Notes: generated by a model not told the origin, from the sequence alone. 64,000 bases of DNA from Ceratothoa steindachneri (GCA_963969495.1 OZ018317.1:28724503-28788502); one strand, 5' to 3'. Numbered from the stretch's first letter, positions 12,600-23,470 are shown. Program-made: numbers and translations.

Positions 12600-13120
12600 G
12601 GCTATTATTATTCTATTATAGAATAATCTATCCAAATTTAATACTATATATTAATTATTGCTTTTATAACCTAAAATTATTGCATAAATTAACTATTTGG
12701 TCTCAGTTGTGACCCACGCTTTTTGTAAAGATTGGGAAGGGCCAAAAAATCAATAAAGTTTGACTATGGTTGATGTCGTAGACAAACAGACTACGAAAAA
12801 CTAAATGACAATAAAGTAGAGTTATTAAAAGACAACTTGATAATAAAATTAGTTGCATTTACATCGAGGATCGATTGTCCCGCAGAAATCATGAAAAGTG
12901 TCGTTTATTTCTTTCTCCCGACATCAATTTCTGAAGATTCAAAAAGTCAACTTTTGTATACTCGTATACATTTTATATGCGCCCCTTACGCTTGGACCAA
13001 TAACTCCATCGAAATTTGACCTTGTACAAGATCTTCAACTCAAAGAAGGTAGTACAATCTTCGTAGGTTGAACGACTCATACATAATTCGAGGATGTAGA
13101 TACAACCAACAAACATCCAT
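12600..13120. other. No gene seen
   Basis: AT-rich DNA with one 60-codon frame (12837-13019) lacking recognisable features. Confidence 0.35.
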
Positions 13121-14138
13121 AGACAGGAGGGTGCCCATAAAGTCTGGACACGGGAAATATCACAATGGTCTCCTTATTTACCAGACTTGACTTGTTTTTC
13201 TGGGTCTGCTAAAGAAGGGGTACTCAATGGTCTCCTTGTTCACCAGACCTTACTACTCTTGACATCTTTTTCTGGGTCTGCTAAATGAGGTGTACTCAAT
13301 GGTCTCCTCGTTCAATAGACTTTACCCCCCTTGACTTCGTTTTCTGGGTCTGCTAAAGAAGGTGTACCCAATGGACTCCTCGTTTACCAGACCATACCCC
13401 CATTGACCTATTTTTCTGGGTCTACTAAAGAAGGTGTGCCCAATGGTCTCCTCATTCACCAGACCATACTCCCGTTGATCGATTTTTCTGGGTCTGCTAA
13501 AGGGGGACCCAATGGTCTCCTCGTTCACCAGATCATAACCCCCCCTTGACTTTTTTCTGGGTTGCCTAAATAAGATGTACTCAACGGTCTCCTGGTTCAC
13601 CAGACCATACCCCTCTTGACTTCTTTTCCTCGGTCTGCTCAAGAAGGTGTACCCAATGGTCTCCTCGTTCAAAATACCATACCACCTTTGACTTCTTTTT
13701 CTCGGTCTGCTAAAGAAGGTGTACCCAATAGTCTCCTCGTTTGCCAGACCATACCCCTCTTCACTTTTTTTTCTCGGTCTGCTAAAGAAGGTGTACTAAA
13801 CGGTCTCCTCGTTCACCAGAACTTACCGCCCTTGACCTCTTTTTCTGTGTCTGCTAAATGAGGTGTACTCAATGGTCTCCTCGTTCAACAGACCTTACCT
13901 ACCGTTGACACCTGAGGGAACAGCCTATCATAAAAGAATGCGCTCAAATTGACGGAAATTTAGACCTAATGTATAAGGGTTCTTCGGGTGAATCTCGCAA
14001 ACCACATCGAACTTTGCAAAACAAATGGTCGAAATCACAGATGTTATTTACTAATAGTTCAATTAAATAAAATATACTTCAATTTTTTTAATTGAAAATA
14101 TGGATTTTGCTATGTCCATATTTTGGGGACACCCTGTA
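13121..14138 (+). mobile_element. Mariner-like TIR element with an internal minisatellite
   Basis: The left end reads ACAGGAGGGTGCCCATAAAG and then TCTGGACAC. The right end, read backwards from about 14138, reads ACAGGGTGTCCCCAAAATAT and then GGACAT. These are diverged versions of one terminal repeat, next to TA on each side. About 740 bp of the interior is a 72-bp minisatellite. The remainder before the right end (about 13920-14060) can be read in broken frames as a mariner C-terminus (an FAKQMVEIT-like stretch), which is weak evidence. I infer a decayed element whose interior was replaced or overrun by the tandem array. Confidence 0.6.
13165..13905. repeat. 72-bp minisatellite, about 11 copies
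   Basis: The word GGTCTCCT recurs at 13167, 13229, 13301, 13373, 13445, 13513, 13586, 13658, 13730, 13802 and 13873, so the period is 72 bp in most steps. Units also share TTTTTCTGGGTCTGCTAAA. As 72 is divisible by three, long frames stay open on both strands (plus 13331-13549 and 13616-13861; minus 13322-13672), giving 24-residue peptide repeats such as GVPNGLLVHQT. I consider these frames by-products, since the array sits inside a transposon and has no upstream coding context. Confidence 0.92.
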
Positions 14139-14214
14139 TAATTTTTTTTAAATGGTAGGAGTTTACCACCCATTTGAATTCATTTAAGATACCTTTATTT
14201 TTCAGTGGTGACCA

Positions 14215-14470
14215 ACTGATTATCATGGGATCCGAAATACGGCTATCTATAGCGTATGGCAACCGCCGAAAAGTCGACCCAATAATCACCCCATCCGACG
14301 ACTAACCCCAGCCGATGTGGCTTAAATGGCCTCAAAACGGAGGCGGCGTTTCCACTCAGCTATGCCATAGCCCTTAAAAAGATATACCCTAACAACTCCC
14401 CCTTAAGGGTTGGAGGGTGCGGCAAGTGTAATGCTCCCTTGCAACAGAAACCCAGAGGAACAACATCCCT
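14215..14470 (-). repeat. Dispersed repeat, possible LINE 3'-end fragment
   Basis: The stretch at 14288-14324 (CACCCCATCCGACGACTAAC and on) resembles 25821-25857 (CGCCCCATCCGATCATTAAC and on). The latter lies just beyond the 3' end of the minus-strand LINE at 25860, so this may be a 3'-untranslated fragment of the same family. No coding sequence is present. Confidence 0.4.
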
Positions 14471-14646
14471 CCCCCCTGTCTGCATGAAGACCACCGTCAA
14501 TATATCTTCTACACATTTCTATTCTCCCATCTTCATCACTTTCTTTACTGATCTCTTCTCATTAACCTTCTGCGTGATGCGGCCTCGTTACTATTGCGCT
14601 TTTTTCAATTCTGAAGAAAAAATATTTAGGCCTAATCGCATAAGTT

Positions 14647-14657
<11 letters not shown>

Positions 14658-14739
<82 letters not shown>
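14658..14739. repeat. (TA)n microsatellite
   Basis: Alternating TA tract of about 82 bp that borders the foldback element on its left. Confidence 0.95.
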
Positions 14740-14741
<2 letters not shown>

Positions 14742-14826
14742 GTATCTATTGCTGCTAACCAGGCTGATTTTTAATTTGACAGCGAAGGCAAGGGCGCAGA
14801 AGATGCTCAAGTACATATATTTATTT

Positions 14827-14886
14827 CAATTTTGGAAACAACGTTTCGGGCAACATGCCCATCTTTAGGTTCTAAGATTAAAATTG
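14827..14886 (-). ncRNA. Hammerhead-ribozyme-like motif, core mutated
   Basis: This is the mirror copy of the motif at 15425-15484. On the minus strand it keeps stem II (GGGC/GCCC), GAAA, the ACGU palindrome and stem I, but the conserved CUGAAGA box reads CUAAAGA. The change hits an invariant G of the hammerhead core, so this copy should be inactive. Confidence 0.5.
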
Positions 14887-15424
14887 TAAAAAAAATAATT
14901 ATAAAGTCATTAAAGTTGTGAAAAAGAAAAGAATTTGAACTAGAGGTTTAAATGGAATATTTTTAATTGCCTATTTTTCCTATAAAAATATTAAGAATAT
15001 ACAACTAAATAGATTAAAAGATACACAAAAAGACATAAGCAAATAGATTCATAAAAAGTAATTAAAAAAACCCCGAAAGAAATAACATAAGTACTAAAAT
15101 GAATCAAAAGAATAATAACGTATTTTAATAACCTATTTGATCTATTGATTTATATTTTTAATTGCCTTTTTTATTTTTTTCATAAAATAGGTTATTACTC
15201 TTTTGATTCATTTTAGTACTTATGTTATTTCTTTCAAGGTTTTTTTAATTACTTTTTATGAATTTATTTGCTTATATCTTTTTGTGTATCTTTTAATCTA
15301 TTTATTTGTATACTCCTAATATTTTGTATAGGAAAAAAAACACAACTTTCTTATTCCATTTAAACATCTAGTTCAAATTCTTTTCTTTTTCACAACTTTA
15401 ATGACTTTATAATTATTTTTTTTA

Positions 15425-15484
15425 CAATTTTAATCTTAAAACCTGAAGATGGGCATGTTGCCCGAAACGTTGTTTCCAAAATTG
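15425..15484 (+). ncRNA. Hammerhead-ribozyme-like motif (type I layout)
   Basis: In order: stem I distal strand CAATTTT (15425-15431), internal loop, stem I proximal AAAC (15439-15442), core CTGAAGA (15443-15449, fits CUGANGA), one extra T, stem II GGGC (15451-15454), loop ATGTT, GCCC (15460-15463), GAAA (15464-15467), minimal palindromic stem III made by A plus CGT, cleavage nucleotide T15471, then stem I return strands GTTT and AAAATTG (15478-15484). All helices pair without mismatch except at the internal loop. The extra base between the core box and stem II departs from the textbook core. Activity is not shown. Confidence 0.6.
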
Positions 15485-15533
15485 AAATAAATATATGCAC
15501 TTGAGCATCTTCTACGCCCTTGCCTTCGCTGTG

Positions 15534-15536
<3 letters not shown>

Positions 15537-15590
<54 letters not shown>
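15537..15590. repeat. (TA)n microsatellite
   Basis: Alternating TA tract bordering the foldback on its right side. Confidence 0.95.
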
Positions 15591-15593
<3 letters not shown>

Positions 15594-16099
15594 TAATAAG
15601 TATAAGTTCCCATAGCCCATACAAATGTTAGCTTGTGATTAGTGAACCTTAAATACCCTATAAGCTATTTATTATTGCTGACTCACCTTGTAAAGACAAC
15701 TAAGCCTAAAAATAAGCTAGTAAAGACAAGCTGCCCCGAACCCTACAACTTCTGACGTTTACAATGTCCTGTTTTTCTTTTTCATGCGAGTGAGAGATTG
15801 AAAATGCCCTCCAAAATAATGTAGTAACAATATGGTAAAAAAATAGTAACATTATGATCTCATTAAAAATATTGTAATCGAATTATAACGATTTAAAATG
15901 ACATTATACTTTATGTACATAGCAATACATTAATGAAGAAAAATCGAACAGAATGTGAGAAACTTCACCAGAAAGACTTGAAAATTGGTCTGCTAAAAAG
16001 TGGTCAAGTTGGGGTAAATGAAAAATGTGTGAAGGGTAGCTCAAGTAATTTAAAAGGGAGACTAATTAGGGCAACAGAGAATGGTAGAGCGCGCAACTC
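15591..16099. other. No gene seen
   Basis: AT-rich sequence. A short stretch near 16030-16080 (AAAAGGGAGACTAATTAGGG) resembles 21355-21378, a weak sign of another dispersed repeat. Confidence 0.35.
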
Positions 16100-17030
16100 T
16101 TAATTATTCTTTATAGCGAAGAACTGTCCAGAAACAAGTACGAGGACGAGGAACTCCCGCGAAGCTGTCTCGGTAGGAGGGCAAGGAACTGCCCTGGAAC
16201 GGTTAACGTGGGCAAGAAACTGTCTAGGAACGAGAAACGAGTGCAAAAAACTTGAAGAGAAACGGGAGGAAGGGTCCCGGAGCAAGACATGATGGAAAAG
16301 AGCTGTCCAGGAACGGGGAACAGAAGACAATAGACTGTCGAGAAAGGAGGAAGAAATGCAATGAACTGCCCGGGAATGAGTATGAAGATCGCGTGGAAGT
16401 GTTCATGATCGAAGAATGAAGGAGAAGAATGGGGAAGAAGTGTCCAGGATCGAGGAACAAGATAATGTGTCCAGGAACGAGGAATAAGGGCGAGGAATGC
16501 GAGAAAGTGTCCGGGAGAAAGGAATGCTGGAGATTATCACGAGGAAGTGTCCAGGAGGAATATGGGTGAAGAACCTCATGGAAGTGTCCAAGAGCAAGAT
16601 ATGAGTGCAAGGAACTGACCAGGAACGAGTAACGAGAACTAGAAAAGGTCTACGAGCGAGGAAGGACTGTAACGACTGTCCGGGAATGAAGGTGATGAAA
16701 GCAAGGGTGTCCAGAAGCGAGAAGTGAGGGCGAGGAACGTGATGAAGTATCCAGGAGCGAAGAATGAGGGCGAGGAATGCAAAAAAGTGTCCAGGAGCGA
16801 AGAATGAGGGTGAGGAACGCAAAGAAGTTTCCCGGAGCGAAGAATGAGGGCGAGGAACGCAAAGAAGTGTCCAAGAGCGAAGAATGAGGGCGAGGAACAC
16901 AAAGAAGTGTCCAGGAGCGAAGAATGAGGGCGAGGAACGCAAAGAAGTGTCCAGGAGCCAAGAATGAGGGCGAGGAACGCAAGAAAGTGTTCAGGAGCGA
17001 GAAATGAGAATTTGGAATGGAAGGTCTTTC
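16100..17030. repeat. 40-bp minisatellite, diverging towards the left
   Basis: AGAATGAGGG recurs at exactly 40-bp steps at 16761, 16801, 16841, 16881, 16921 and 16961; each unit also contains AAGTGTCCAGGAGCG and GCGAGGAACGC. Units left of 16740 are recognisable (GTGTCCAGGA, GAGGAA words) but diverged and irregular. With a 40-bp period and almost no stops on the minus strand, overlapping minus frames of 128-179 codons stay open in several registers (16224-16610, 16403-16942, 16639-17040, 16650-17036) with motifs such as ALILRSWTLL. They are best treated as repeat artefacts. Confidence 0.92.
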
Positions 17031-17944
17031 GTACATTCATCTCAAATTCAATCCTAAGAATTCCTTTATAGATCTGATCTAAATTAAAGTCCTAAAACGA
17101 GGCTAAGATAGAATGGACCCACATCGTGGCATTAGTGTTGATGAGTGGTAATGAGATTCCGGAGGATATAAAAGGTGCTAGTGCCACTTGTGGGAAGGGG
17201 ATAAATGTTCTATTTGGGGGTTCTTTTCTCTAATTATATCATCTCGTGTAATTTAGATTCCTTTTGCGAGGATTCTTCTTACTCATCTTCTCGCTCTCAT
17301 TTTCTTCTTTTTCTGCTTCTCCTACTACTACTTCTTATAATATTTAGTAGTAGTATCTGATATGGCAAAATGTGCTGTAAAATGCAGTTATTTAAATGAA
17401 GTCACGTTGTACAGGTGTAACCAAGTGGATTCTGGTGGTATTGATCTCATTTGTAGCTGACACGGATTCAGGATTTTTGGTTCAGTATCATGGTAGCACC
17501 CCGACTCTGTGGCAAAAGTAGCAAAAGTGGCACTCTCCTCTTCTTCGACTACGGTCCTTCTTTACTAATCACCATGATTAAAATGATTCGAAGTGGAATC
17601 TATCCACTTTCGGTATCTTCACCGATCAGGTGTTGCCTCTGAAGGAAGAGGCGAAGATGGGAACGCGATGAGGCTCTTACGGCGTCATTCGTCTTTTCGC
17701 TCGGGGTTTGCGACGGGCTCTAGTATTTGGATTGGTTTCCCAAATCATTTTTTCTTCATAGGTTTCCTTAAGTGACTACTAGTAGCTTTGAATCCCGAAT
17801 GAAGAGGTAGGTACTCCTTAATTATATATTGCACTCCCAAGTTAAGATTTTTTTCCCCTCAAATTTCAAGAGAAATTCAACGGGAGTTTGTATGGAGCGA
17901 TCTGTGAAGAAAGAAAGATGAAGTAATGATGGGAAAGAAGTTAT
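17031..17944. other. No gene seen
   Basis: No recognisable coding or repeat structure. A 60-codon plus frame at 17593-17775 has no motif. Confidence 0.35.
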
Positions 17945-18299
17945 CTAGCTTCAGATGCTTCTGCAGGTTTGAGGGTGTGACGGGCATGCAATCCTGAAGA
18001 TGTCAGGTCCAGCATCTAGCTGCAGATGCTTCTGCAGGTTTAGGGGTCCGACGGGCACGCAATCCTGAAGATGTCAGGTCCAGCATCTAGCTGCAGATGC
18101 TTCTGCAGATTTGGGGTCTGACGGGCACGCAATCCTGAAGATGTCAGGTCAAGCATCTAGCTACAGATGCTTCTGCAGGTTTGGGGGTCTGACGGGCACG
18201 CGATATTGAAGATGTCAGGTTCAGCATCTAGCTGCAGATGCTTTTGCAGCTTTGGGGGTCTGATGTGCACGCAATCCTGAAGATGTCAGGTCCAGCATG
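17945..18299. repeat. 71-bp tandem repeat, 5 copies
   Basis: CTAGCTGCAGATGC (first copy CTAGCTTCAGATGC) starts units at 17945, 18016, 18087, 18157 and 18228. Units share TGACGGGCACGCAATCCTGA followed by AGATGTCAGGTCCAGCAT. Identity between units is high, so the array is likely recent. There is no coding frame of note. Confidence 0.93.
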
Positions 18300-20374
18300 A
18301 TTGCCCAAATTCTAGCTTTGAAACCCCCCTCTTCAAATAATTAGACACTTTTTCATACCCACAATAGTGTAAATATGGACAACTAAAATGAATGAACCTC
18401 AAGAGCCAATGACAATTCCAAAGAGAGTCAACGGTACATTTCAGGTAAAATGTATAAAGACCAAGAACAAAACGGGAAAGAACTCAAACACGAGTGACAT
18501 ATAGTAAATATATTATAAGTTTAAGATGAGTGGGACACATTGAAAAGAAAATATATGATACCTGAAGAAATTAATGCGAATAAAGGACACGTTTCTATAT
18601 AACGAAACTAATTTTCAGGAAGGTTGGAAGATGAGCTTTGATCAACGGCACGGGTTACGAATTAAAACGACCAATGGACTTTCATCGGGGGAGAGGGGCT
18701 TATGATACATATAGATGTGGATTTGAATATAATATAAACCCTAGACAAAGGTGATCCATATAATAATAAGATTTTGCATCACTTTTCGATCCCTTTTGTC
18801 ACTGAAGAAGTTCTTTGGGGTTTATTGGAATCGAGTAACGTCATTTCCTCTGAACACTTGCCAATTTCTTCAGAGATTTCAGGTCTGAAAATCTTCTTTC
18901 CAAAATTGACCACAAGAATTCGCTGGTTGATGTCCAAACGCAATACCACTCCACATATCCGTGCCAACTTAGCTCTCCTCCTGGTTCCTTCGAGCTTGCT
19001 AGGAATTGTCATTCTCATCTTTATGTCCATTTCATGATCCGTTCGTAGTATCTCACTCACGATTCGAAGGCAATATGGGCTTAACTTACACGGAATTACT
19101 AATCACTTGGGGACTTTGCTCTGGCCAATTTTCTTGATTCTCTTCTGAGGACTTCGCTCGGGTACAGGAAGGTAGAGATTGTTAGGGGGAGGTGGTAGAA
19201 AATCGTCATTGTTTGTATTTAGTTCTCTCTTGGGTTGGTCATATTTTGGGCATTTGATTTTAGTTTACTTTGCTTCTTCTTTTAAGTTTATATATGTTTC
19301 GTGTCCGCAATCCAAACCATTAAAGCCAAATTTTCGAAACTCCAAACATTTTGGTTGCTATGGTTAGAACCGCCAATGCAAAACTGGCGTCAAACATTTG
19401 CTCTCATTTGAAATCTACAAACCAGCAATTAAGTAACAACGAAATACGGCGCCAAAATGAACAAAGAAGAACGTAAACACTTGTTGCTTCAAAGGAGTCT
19501 GCAAAAGACCCTCCTCCATTCCCTACAGATATTAACATTATTCTGTCTTTCTCATGTACGTCCATATAAAAGCATGTTTGTATGTGCGACCAGAACGCAC
19601 GTGCGTTTGTGTATAAACATAAAGATGTAAGACAGCGAAGAGCAATAATGATTATTGAAAAATTAAATTCCCAACTTCTTGGCCTAATTTGGCGGGGTAA
19701 AGGGGAGGCCAAGAAATCGGGGATTCGGGAGTTGAGTGCCTGGATTTGGGGGAATGGGAGAGGGGGGGGGAGTTTAAATGGCGGGGAGACGTTGGTTGCA
19801 GGAATAAAAAATTAAGGGAGAAAAAAAAAGAGCCTTCATCTATTTCTTAATGGCGGAAGGGGGTGGGGTTGGTGGGAGGCTGCGTGCGGTGGAAACGGGG
19901 AAGGAATACGTTGGGTTGGGGGATGGTGGGAAGGTGTAGATATTGCAGATTGTTGCATTGGGGGTGGGATTAGAGGGGCGGGGGGAGTAACTCATTGGTG
20001 GAGGATATGAAAGAGAGTGAAGGACGCTAATAAGTCGTCTTATTAAAGGCTGAGAAGAGGTGTGCGCGTGATAGAGAGAGCGGATGGGGGGGGGTGTGAA
20101 TGATTTGGGCGAAAAAACTGGTATACGTAATACCCCAACACTTAATCCCTCCCCCCCCCAATCATCAACCTTACAAACAAAAAAATAAATAAATAAATAA
20201 AAATTGTCACAAACAAGGGAGTGGAGGAGATGAGTGTTGTGGGAGAGCATCATCAGCGAGAGAATGAAAACGGACTGAATGAAGTAAACGGGTTAAGACG
20301 GGAGAGTAAAAAAGTGGGTGGAGCTTAGCGGTGTTGTGAATGAATGGAAGCGTCTCTCTCTATATATATCTCTC
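18300..20374. other. No supported gene; G-rich DNA at the right
   Basis: Overlapping frames on both strands at 18774-19060 (87 and 93 codons) have no recognised domain. From about 19700 to 20160 the plus strand is G-rich with runs of 7-9 G or C, so frames there, such as a proline-rich minus frame at 19840-20253, are composition artefacts. Confidence 0.35.
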
Positions 20375-20384
20375 TTCCACTCTC

Positions 20385-20447
<63 letters not shown>

Positions 20448-20466
20448 TTCCCTCTCTCTCTCTCTC
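20375..20466. repeat. (CT)n microsatellite
   Basis: Nearly pure CT repeat with a few interruptions; RERE- and SLSL-type frames across it are artefacts. Confidence 0.95.
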
Positions 20467-20700
20467 AGACGACGTCTACTTTTTTTAATTTTAACTCCAA
20501 GAAAACTCATTCTTTTTCACAATTAAAAGAAGTGGAATATCTTAGAGCGTGGAAGGAAGGTTTGACGCGGGGTGAAGGTAATGACTGTATGTAGGGGAAG
20601 AGGGAGCGGCCAGGAGGGGGTAAGGATTGCGCAACTGGGGATATGAAGGGGTCGGGGGTGCAGGAATTCATGGCGGGATAATGGTTGTATATTTGTGAAG

Positions 20701-20747
20701 CAGAAGAAGAAGAAGAAGAAGAAGAAGAAGAAGAAGAAGAAGAAGAA
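20701..20747. repeat. (GAA)n microsatellite
   Basis: About 15 GAA units in a row on the plus strand. Confidence 0.95.
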
Positions 20748-20976
20748 TATGAAGAAGTACAGAAATAGGAAGAGAGAGGCGATGAAGAAGAAAGCCCCCC
20801 ATACGCCCTTACGTGTGTTCACCCACACACTCGAAACACACTAAGATACATTTAAATGCTTAGCCCCCTCAATAAAGCATTCTCATTCACATACATACCC
20901 ACATACATACATACACACCCGAAGACACCATTTAAACTTAGAAAAGTCCCGCCGCTAATCGTCTTACTGTTAAAAT

Positions 20977-21036
20977 TACTATTACTTTTGCTATTACTTT
21001 TACTATTACTTTTGCTATTACTTTTGCTATTACTAC
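20977..21036. repeat. 12-bp tandem repeat
   Basis: CTATTACTTTTG and one-base variants repeat about five times. Confidence 0.88.
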
Positions 21037-21949
21037 GGCTTCGAAGATGGCAAGATGGTTCTATCCTGCAACGTGTCACCAGTTTGTCTCGCGGTGGTCT
21101 ACCATTGTGGGGTCCCCGACGCACACAGGAGCACCCGTCTCAGTGTTGAAGAGTTGCGTAACCTGACACCCCCATCGAGCTCTACATCTCTCACACATTT
21201 GTTTTTACTTACCCTAACTTCACAAGTTTATTTACGAGCCGCTCATCACATTTTCGTCACGCCGATGCCCTCTTTGGTTTTCGCTTCTTAGGTGATGTTA
21301 ATGAGTGAGTTGTGCTGAGTGCAAATATGTGGTAGGGAGAGTGCTCGAGAATTTTAAAGAGGAGACTACTTAGGGCACAGGAGACCCCGACAACAAAAGC
21401 TCTTCAGGACTTGACCCCAAACCCTTGAACAGAGTTCTTTGATATTTCCACACACGGCACAATTAGCCTATTTCATAGTATGTACACCCACGGTTTGGGT
21501 GCACATGATGGTAAATAGACCTTCAGAGGCGTGTACGTATCTGCATGTTCGCAAGTGGGAGTGTATGTATATATAAGCACGAGTCAGTCACTCAAAAATA
21601 CCCTTTATGTACATTTCAGGAAATATGCATTATTATGTGCACGTTTATACGATCAAATACGTACAGAAGGATCATTTAAAGGAAAATTTGGGGTTCCCAT
21701 TTCCCCTTTCATTTTACCCCTCTTTGCCATTGTTTCGACCTTCCCCACTAACTCCCCTATCTCCTACATATCAGGGCCAGGGGAGGCTCTATCCCCCTTC
21801 GTTTCACAACTTCCTCCTTGGGAAGGGGCCCGTCGCCCCTTGCAATTCCCCCTACTTGCATTGATCTGTTGATAAAATATGGAATCCGGTGGCGATCTAT
21901 GGAGGGATGGACTTGATGCGGAATGTTGACTTTGCAATTTTGGCCACTA

Positions 21950-22460
21950 CTAAAAGGAGGAGAAATAAAATGAAGAAGATCGAAGGAGAAATAGGAGAAA
22001 GGAAGAAGAGGAAGAAGTAGAATGAGAAGAATAAGAGACAACGAAGAAGAAGAATGAAAAGGAAAAGAAGATGAAGAAAAATAAGAAGGAGAGGTAGAAG
22101 GGTGATAAAGAGAAGAAGATGATGAAGAAGAAGGAAACGAGGAAGATGTAGAAAGAGAAGAATAAAGGGGGAGTAGAAGAAGGAAAAGAAGTTGAAGAAA
22201 AAGAAGAAGAAGGAAAAAGAGAGGAAGAAGGAGGAGAAAGAGAAGAAAATGACGAAGATGAAGAAGAAGAATTAGAAGAATAAGGGGCGAAGAAGAAGAA
22301 TTATAAGAATGAGGAGCGAAGAAGAAGAAGCAGAAGGAGGAGAAAGTGAAGAACATGAAGTGATGAAGAAGAAGGAGAAGGAGGATAAAGTGAAGGAGAA
22401 GAAAAAGAAGAAGGAGAAAAGGAAGAAGAAAAAGAAAAAGAACGAGAAGATGATGATGAC
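21950..22460. repeat. 500-bp polypurine tract
   Basis: The plus strand is almost entirely A and G in GAAGAAG, GGAGAAAG and GAGGAAG patterns, with isolated T or C. Such mirror-rich purine runs can form triplex DNA. Phe/Leu/Ser-rich minus frames (21757-22473, 22272-22502) are composition artefacts. Confidence 0.9.
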
Positions 22461-22774
22461 TGAGATAGTGCATAACGAGTAAGCCCCACGTGTCACAAAC
22501 ATATGAAGATAAAAAAAAAAACTAACTCCTGAACCTGAGACTTTCTTTCAAAACCCCAGAGACTGGGGTTTAACCCCCCACCCTTCCCCAACCCGTCCCT
22601 CCCTCATTCTCGCCAAGTTTTTCCATGTAAATGAAAACGATGAAACGCTTGAATTGGCCAACCGGTATATGCGCGACCTCATTTTGGAAATTATTTTCTT
22701 TAATTGCTACGTAACAATAAACATAAAAATTTCAACGCCAAATGATTTGATATATTTTTAACCTCTTCAATTCT

Positions 22775-23470
22775 TTGCTCCTCTTGGAGATTCTTTTTGT
22801 TCTTATCTTTGAGTTCCTAATTTTTGTTCGCATTTTTAAGTTCTTGATTTTTTTGATTTTTTTTTGCTTGTATTTAGTTTGTGATTTTTACTTAACCAAA
22901 CTTCACCACTTCCTTTACAAATCTCTTCTCACATTTTGGTGGGGGTGCGGATGGCTTCGTTGGTTTTCGCGTCTTATTTTACGTTATTATAACTCCCTAA
23001 AGCTAAATTTTAAAAAATGTCAAGGGAAACCAACGAGGGAATGTATTCCAGAAGCTTTGATAGGAGGTTCTTTAAATGGTGAAGTTAAGCTAAGTGAAAA
23101 TTTTGCAGAAGAAACCGTGCTCGACATTTCTGAGGAGAAGACTACTTGTTCGCATCAGGGAATCTATTATTTTCGTTCCAGTCCGATTTCTATATCTCGT
23201 TCCTTTCTTTTCACTTTATTTTGTTCGCAACTCCAAGTAACTGACCTTTTTCATGGATCTTTTGGTTCAATGTTAGAGTGTAGCATATTTGGCATCCGAC
23301 TCTTTGTTCGGAGTTTGTCTTTAAGGATACTATTGTTTATTATAGGATCATTTGCCCTCATCGATCTAGTTTTATCTCTCAAAGTCCCTGGTTTACGTCG
23401 ACTACCTTACTTCTCTGACGGTTACAAGATGAGCTCTTATGCCCAAGATAAGGGGAGCAATGTGAATTGA
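22775..23470 (+). CDS. Unrecognised 231-codon frame, hydrophobic N-terminus
   Basis: I do not recognise this protein. The first 45 residues are strongly hydrophobic (FLIFVRIFKFLIFLIFF) and could be a membrane segment, but the DNA is T-rich there, so this may be compositional. A second hydrophobic patch lies near residues 185-205 (SLRILLFIIGSFALIDLVL). The middle (residues 80-130) is polar with acidic stretches. Its length without a stop is unusual for AT-rich DNA, but there is no promoter, splice or homology support, and no neighbouring gene gives context. It could be chance, an exon, or part of an unknown mobile element. Confidence 0.2.
   Translation: MLLLEILFVLIFEFLIFVRIFKFLIFLIFFCLYLVCDFYLTKLHHFLYKSLLTFWWGCGWLRWFSRLILRYYNSLKLNFKKCQGKPTRECIPEALIGGSLNGEVKLSENFAEETVLDISEEKTTCSHQGIYYFRSSPISISRSFLFTLFCSQLQVTDLFHGSFGSMLECSIFGIRLFVRSLSLRILLFIIGSFALIDLVLSLKVPGLRRLPYFSDGYKMSSYAQDKGSNVN

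Larger units (their letters stand above)
14771..15540. mobile_element. 770-bp foldback element with ribozyme-like motifs in both arms
   Basis: The left arm (14771 to about 15126) and right arm (about 15184-15540) are inverted copies of each other along their whole length. Examples are ACAGCGAAGGCAAGGGCG on the left against CGCCCTTGCCTTCGCTGT on the right, and AAGTACTAAAATGAATCAAA near the centre against its reverse complement. The loop is about 55 bp and AT-rich. Each arm contains a 60-nt hammerhead-like motif (14827-14886 minus; 15425-15484 plus). The element is bounded on both sides by (TA)n. Hammerhead motifs are known from Penelope-like elements, so this may be two Penelope-type termini head to head. 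No protein is encoded. Confidence 0.8.

Noticed and set aside
17945..18299. CTGAAGATG words in the 71-bp repeat as further ribozyme copies
   Set aside because: No complementary stem II and no GAAA box follow; only the first eight bases agree.
19840..20253. 137-codon proline-rich minus frame
   Set aside because: It lies on the complement of G-rich low-complexity DNA with homopolymer runs; no supporting motif.
20325..20594. RERE and SLSL-rich frames
   Set aside because: Produced by the (CT)n microsatellite.
21757..22502. 238-codon Phe/Leu/Ser-rich minus frame as a membrane protein
   Set aside because: It follows from the polypyrimidine composition of that strand; no domain and no sequence complexity.
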